From: Effrenium voratum
Taxonomy: Eukaryota > Sar > Dinophyceae > Suessiales > Symbiodiniaceae
Length of the DNA stretch: 64,000 nt
Assembly (NCBI GenBank): GCA_963377175.1
Contig: CAUJNA010001019.1
Location: forward strand, 55,652 to 119,651
Direction: 5' to 3'
Of this stretch, positions 60,201-64,000 are shown piece after piece; position 1 is the first letter of the stretch, and each line of letters opens with the position of its first letter. The notes beneath the pieces are model-generated. The model was not told the DNA's origin. It made no database searches and saw nothing but the letters and a program-made list of their open reading frames with translations. The position numbers and the translations under genes were made by a program.

Positions 60201-61205
60201 AAAAGTGTCACTCAGAAGTGTCAATGAGAAGTGTGGGTCGGAAGTGTTGCTCAGAAGTGTTGATGAAAAGGGTTCCTCAAAAGTGTTGGTCAGAAGTGTC
60301 ACTCAGAAGTGTTGCTCAGAAGTGTCGCTCAGAAGTGTCAACTCAGCAGTGTTGCTCAGAAGTGTCATTCAGAAGCGTCGATGAGCAGTGTGGCTCGGAA
60401 GTGTTGGTCAGAAGTGTTGCTCAGAACTGTCGATGAGAAATTTGGACCAGAAGTGTTGCTCATCAGCGTCAGTCAGAAGTGTGGTTCAGCAGTGTTGCTC
60501 AAACTGTCGATCAGAAGTGTCAATCAGAAGTGCGGATCAACAGTGTTGCTCAAGAGTGTCGATCAGAAGTGTTGCTCAGAAAGGTCGACCAGAAAAAGTG
60601 TCGCTCAGAAGTCGCTCAGAAGTGTCAATCAGAAGTGTTGCTCAGAAAAGTCGATCAGAACCAGTGTCGTTCAGAAGTGTTGCTCAGAAGCGTCGATCAG
60701 AAAAAGTGTGGCTCGTAAGTGTTGATTAGGTGTCGCCAAAAAGTGTCGCTCAGAAGTGTCAATGAGAAGTGTGGGTCGGAAGTGTTGCTCAGAAGTGTTG
60801 ATGAGAAGGGTTCCTCAAAAGTGTCGGTCAGAAGTGTCGATCAGAAGTGTTGCTCAGGAGTGTCGCTCAGAAGTGTTAATTCAGCAGTGTTGCTCAGAAG
60901 TGTCATTCAGAAGTGTCGATGAGCAGTGTTGGTCAGAAGTGTTGCTCAGAACTGTCGATGAGAAATTTGGATCAGAAGTGTTGCTCATCAGCGTCAATCA
61001 GAAGAGTGGTTCAATCAGAAGTGCGGATCAAAAGTGTCGCTCGGAAGTGTCGATCAGAAATGTTGCTCAGAAAAATCGATCAGAAAAAGTGTCGCTCAGA
61101 AGTGTCGATCAGAAACAGTGTGGTTCAGAAGTGTTGATCAGGTGTCGAGCAAAAGTGTCGCTCAGAAGTGTCAGTGAGAAGTTGTGCTCAGACGTGTCGC
61201 TCAGA
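57245..61205. repeat. 13-bp satellite, about 4 kb, with an inverted segment
   Basis: The monomer is GTGTCGCTCAGAA (variants TTGCTCAGAA, CGATCAGAA, CAATGAGAA). From about 57405 to 57775 it runs in the opposite orientation (TTCTGAGCGACAC-type). Recurring landmarks such as GTGTGGTTCAGCAGTGTTGC near 57950, 58345, 58770, 59225 and 60478 show higher-order copies a few hundred bases long. Since 13 is not a multiple of three, all frames repeat every 13 residues and stay open by chance. Confidence 0.96.
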
Positions 61206-62440
61206 AGTCTAGTACGCGAAGGAAAATCGCAACTTTGTAGTGCAAGTCCAGCGCGCAAAGTACAGGATTCCAAGTTGTAGTTGGAATATCGAAACTTTCT
61301 GGCACAAGTGTAGCGCGTGAAGTACAGGTTTCTGGAAAATCACAACTTTGAAGCGCAAATCTCGAAATACAGGTTTCCAACTCCAGCTCGAAAATCGCAA
61401 CTTTGCAACACCAGTCCAACGTGCGAAGCACAGGCTTCCAGCTCCAGCTGGAAAATCGCGACTTTGTAGCACAAGTCTAGCGCGCGAAGCACAGGTACGC
61501 GAAGTCCAGCTCCAGCTCGAAAATCGCAACTTTGCAGCACCAGTCTAACGTGCGAAGTACAGGCTTCCAGGTCCAGCTGGAAAATCGCGACCTTGTAGCA
61601 CAAGTCTAGTATGCGAAGCACAGGCACGCGAAGTCCAGCTCCAGCTGGAAATCACAACCTTGTAGACCAAGCCTAGCGCACGAAGTACAGGTTTTAAGCT
61701 ATAGCTGGAAAATTGTATCTTTGACACGTCTGCTACGCGAAGGTTTCCAACTCCAGCTGGAAAATAGCGACTTTGTTATACAAGTCTAGCACGCGAAGTA
61801 CAGGTTTCTAGCTCTGGCTGAAAATCACGACTTTGTAACACAAGTCTAGTACGCGAAGTACAGGGTTCTCTAGCTGGCAAATCGCGACCTTGTAGCACAA
61901 GTCTGTGCGCGACATCAGGTTTCCAGCTCCAGCTGTAATTGAGACTCTGTAGTACAAGTCTAGTGCGCAAAGTACAGGTTTCCAGCTCTAGCTGGAGAAT
62001 CGCAACTTTGTAGCCCTAGCTCTAGCTGGAGAATCGCAACTTTGAAGTACAAGTCTAGCGCGCGAAGTGTGCAGGATTCTAGCTGGAAAGTCACAACTTT
62101 GTAGCGCAAGTATAGTACGTGAAGTACAGTTTTCCAGCTCTGGCTGGAAGATCGCAACTTTTGAAGTGCGCGAAGTACAGGTTTTTTGCGCTCCAGCTGG
62201 AGAATCACAACTTTGTAGCACAAGTCTAGCACGCAAAGTACAGGTTTTCAGCACTAGCTGGACAATCGCAACTGTGTAGCGCAAGTCTAGTGCGTGAAGT
62301 ACCAGCTCCGGCTAGAAAATCGCAACTTTGTAGCACAAGTCTAGCGCGCAAAGCGCAGGTGTCCAGCTCAGATTGAAGTCGTAGCTTTGTAGCAACAAGT
62401 GGAGCTCGCAACGTACAGTTTTACAAGCTGAAAAACATAG
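61206..62440. repeat. About 60-bp satellite (AGCTGGAAAATCGCAACTTT type)
   Basis: Roughly twenty tandem copies of a unit of about 60 bases containing TTCCAGCTCCAGCTGG, AAAATCGCAACTTTGTAGC and ACAAGTCTAGCGCGCGAAGT. Copies are diverged and some are truncated. It abuts the 13-bp satellite directly. Confidence 0.95.
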
Positions 62441-62454
62441 TAGTGCCGACGACA

Positions 62455-62860
62455 CTACTCGAAAATCAACCCTCTGCGGGGATTGGCGCGGTCGAGGTGC
62501 AAAAACTCGAGGATTTTTGCGATTTTGTTTTGGCGCGCGACCCTCTGCGGGGATCGGCGTGGTCGAGGTGCAAAAACTCGAGGTTTTTTTGCGATTTTGT
62601 TTTGGCTCGCGCGACCCTCTGCGGGGATCGGCGTGGTCGAGGTGCAAAAGCTCGAGGTTTTTTGCGATTTTGTTTGGGCTCACGGGAGGTGCAAAAACTC
62701 GAGGTTTTTTTTGCGATTTCTGCGGTGCTCCCGCGACCCTCTGCGGGGATCGGGGTGGTCGAGGTGCAAAACCTGAAGGTTTTTAACGATTTCTGCGTGG
62801 TCGAGGTGCAAAAACTCGAGGTTTTTTACGATTTCTGCGGCGCTCCCGCGACCCTCTTGC
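62455..62860. repeat. About 70-bp satellite (CCCTCTGCGGGGATCGGCG type)
   Basis: Five to six copies, some partial, of a unit of about 68-74 bases with CGACCCTCTGCGGGGAT, GTGGTCGAGGTGCAAAA and CTCGAGGTTTTTTGCGATTT. Confidence 0.92.
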
Positions 62861-62990
62861 GTTTTTTTGCGGCTTTTCTTGTTTGAACTGGTCCTCAGGA
62901 GTTCTCGTGGTTCGCGCGCCTGCTCCCGGGACCGGCGGATTGGTTCGATTCCCCCCTGGTCCGCGGTGTTTCGCAAGCTGCGCGGAGCAA
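62861..62990. other. Short unique spacer with a B-box-like sequence
   Basis: About 130 bases of non-repetitive sequence separate two satellites. It contains GGTTCGATTCCCCCC, close to a pol III B box (GGTTCGANTCC). No matching tRNA cloverleaf could be drawn, so this is only a resemblance. Confidence 0.4.
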
Positions 62991-64000
62991 CTTGCATAAG
63001 TTGCGCAGACCATTTTGCGCAGAGCAACTTGCGCAGTGCAACTTGCGCAGAGCGCCTTGCCTAGAGCAACTTGCGCAGAGCAACCTACGCAGAGCAACTT
63101 GCGCAGAGCAACTTGCACAGAGCAGCTCGCACAGAGCAACTTGCAGGGAGCAACTTGCACAGAGCAATTTGCACAGAGGAACTTGCAGGGAGCCACGGAC
63201 CAACTTGCACGCAGCAACTTGCGCGGAGCAACTTTGACAGAGCAACTTGCGCAGACCAACTTGCACCGACCAGTTTGCGCAGAGCACCTTGCCCAGAGCA
63301 ACTTGCGCAGAGCAACTTGCCCAGAGCAACTTGCGCAGAACAACTTGCCCCGGCATTTTGCGCAAAGCAACTTTGACAGAGCAACTTGCGCAGAGCAACT
63401 TGCGCGCAGCAATTTGCGCGCAGCAACTTGCGCAGAGAAGTCAGTTGCACAGAGCTTCTTGCACAGAGCAACTTGCACAAAGCAACTTGCGCAGAGCAAC
63501 TTGCACAGAGCAATTTGCGCAGAGCAACTTTGACAAAGCAACTTGCACAGAGCAACTTGCACAGAGCAACTTGCGCAGAGCAACTTTGACAGAGCAACTT
63601 GCGCAGACCAACTTGCGCAGAGCAACTTGCACAGAGTCAGTTGCACAGAGCTTCTTGCGCAGAGCAGCTTGCAAAGCAACTTGCGCGCAGCAACTTGCGC
63701 AGAGCAACTTGCACAGAGCAACTTGCACAGGGCAGCGTGTGCAGAGCAACTTGCGCAGAGCAACTTGCGCAGAGCAATTTGCGCAGAGCAACTTTGACAG
63801 AGCAACTTGCGCAGACCAACTTGCGCAGAGCAACTTGCACAGAGTCAGTTGCACAGAGCTTCTTGCGCAGAGCAGCTTGCAAAGCAACTTGCGCGCAGCA
63901 ACTTGCGCAGAGCAACTTGCACAGAGCAACTTGCACAGGGCAGCGTGTGCAGAGCAACTTGCGCAGAGCAACTTGCGCAGAGCAATTTGCGCAGAGCAAC
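62991..64000. repeat. 14-bp satellite running off the window, with 208-bp higher-order unit
   Basis: The monomer is GAGCAACTTGCGCA with CACA and TTTGACA variants. Two near-identical blocks start at 63583 and 63791 (ACTTTGACAGAGCAACTTGC), a 208-base higher-order period, and the second block continues past 64000. The minus-strand Leu-Cys-Ala-Ser frames of up to 340 codons are repeat translations. Confidence 0.96.

Noticed and set aside
57778..61280. Overlapping Ser/Val/Lys/Cys-rich frames of 60-178 codons on the + strand
   Set aside because: By-product of the 13-bp satellite lacking stop codons in these frames. No start context, codon bias or unique sequence supports a gene.
62783..63999. Very long minus-strand frames (up to 340 codons) rich in Leu, Cys, Ala and Ser
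   Set aside because: They are translations of the 14-bp satellite. A 14-base period keeps all three frames in the same repeating peptide, so openness carries no information.
62991..64000. CRISPR-like array
   Set aside because: The repeats are contiguous 14-base units without unique spacers, next to other satellites, in a eukaryotic context with no cas genes.

Overview
The window looks like nuclear DNA of a dinoflagellate, most plausibly Symbiodiniaceae or a close relative. Recognisable eukaryotic genes are cut into many short exons. Where both exon edges can be fixed from protein conservation, introns start with GC or GA about as often as GT and end in AG followed by G. All recognised genes lie on the + strand. 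The space between them is filled with simple repeats, small inverted-repeat elements and satellites. One 100-N assembly gap sits at 25348-25447. Most exons are too short to stand out as open reading frames; I found them by reading for conserved motifs and matching splice phase.

Layout. 1.3-7.9 kb: large subunit of replication factor C (BRCT, Walker A, Walker B, C-terminal domain). 9.6-12.0 kb: 2,3-bisphosphoglycerate-dependent phosphoglycerate mutase in about 15 micro-exons. 17.1-20.1 kb: scattered exons of a probable FAD/NAD-binding oxidoreductase. 22.5-24.7 kb: acyltransferase of the chloramphenicol-acetyltransferase/BAHD fold (HTIGD motif). 29.5-30.5 kb: 3' exon of an unrecognised Lys/Glu/Ala-rich protein. 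32.1-34.7 kb: ATC array, then 21-bp repeats interleaved with TTAGGG-like arrays. 40.9-45.0 kb: organelle-type helical repeats (OPR/HPR-like) fused to a catechol-O-methyltransferase-like domain. 47.1-51.1 kb: PPR protein. 53.2-55.4 kb: SGNH/GDSL-like hydrolase. 55.4-56.0 kb: AT-rich island. 56.0-56.5 kb: head-to-head pair of tRNA-Thr-derived SINE copies. 57.2-64.0 kb: at least four different satellites in succession.

The genes do not form a pathway. They are a set of housekeeping (DNA replication, glycolysis), organelle RNA (PPR, OPR-like) and enzyme genes in one direction, as expected for dinoflagellate unidirectional gene arrays with trans-spliced polycistronic transcripts. No spliced-leader relic, rRNA gene, CRISPR array or bacterial operon was seen.

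The points most worth a second look are the OPR-methyltransferase fusion with altered active-site residues, the micro-exon/non-canonical splicing pattern, the SGNH protein with Glu where the catalytic His normally sits, the inverted SINE pair, several mobile-element-like hairpins, and the satellite block.
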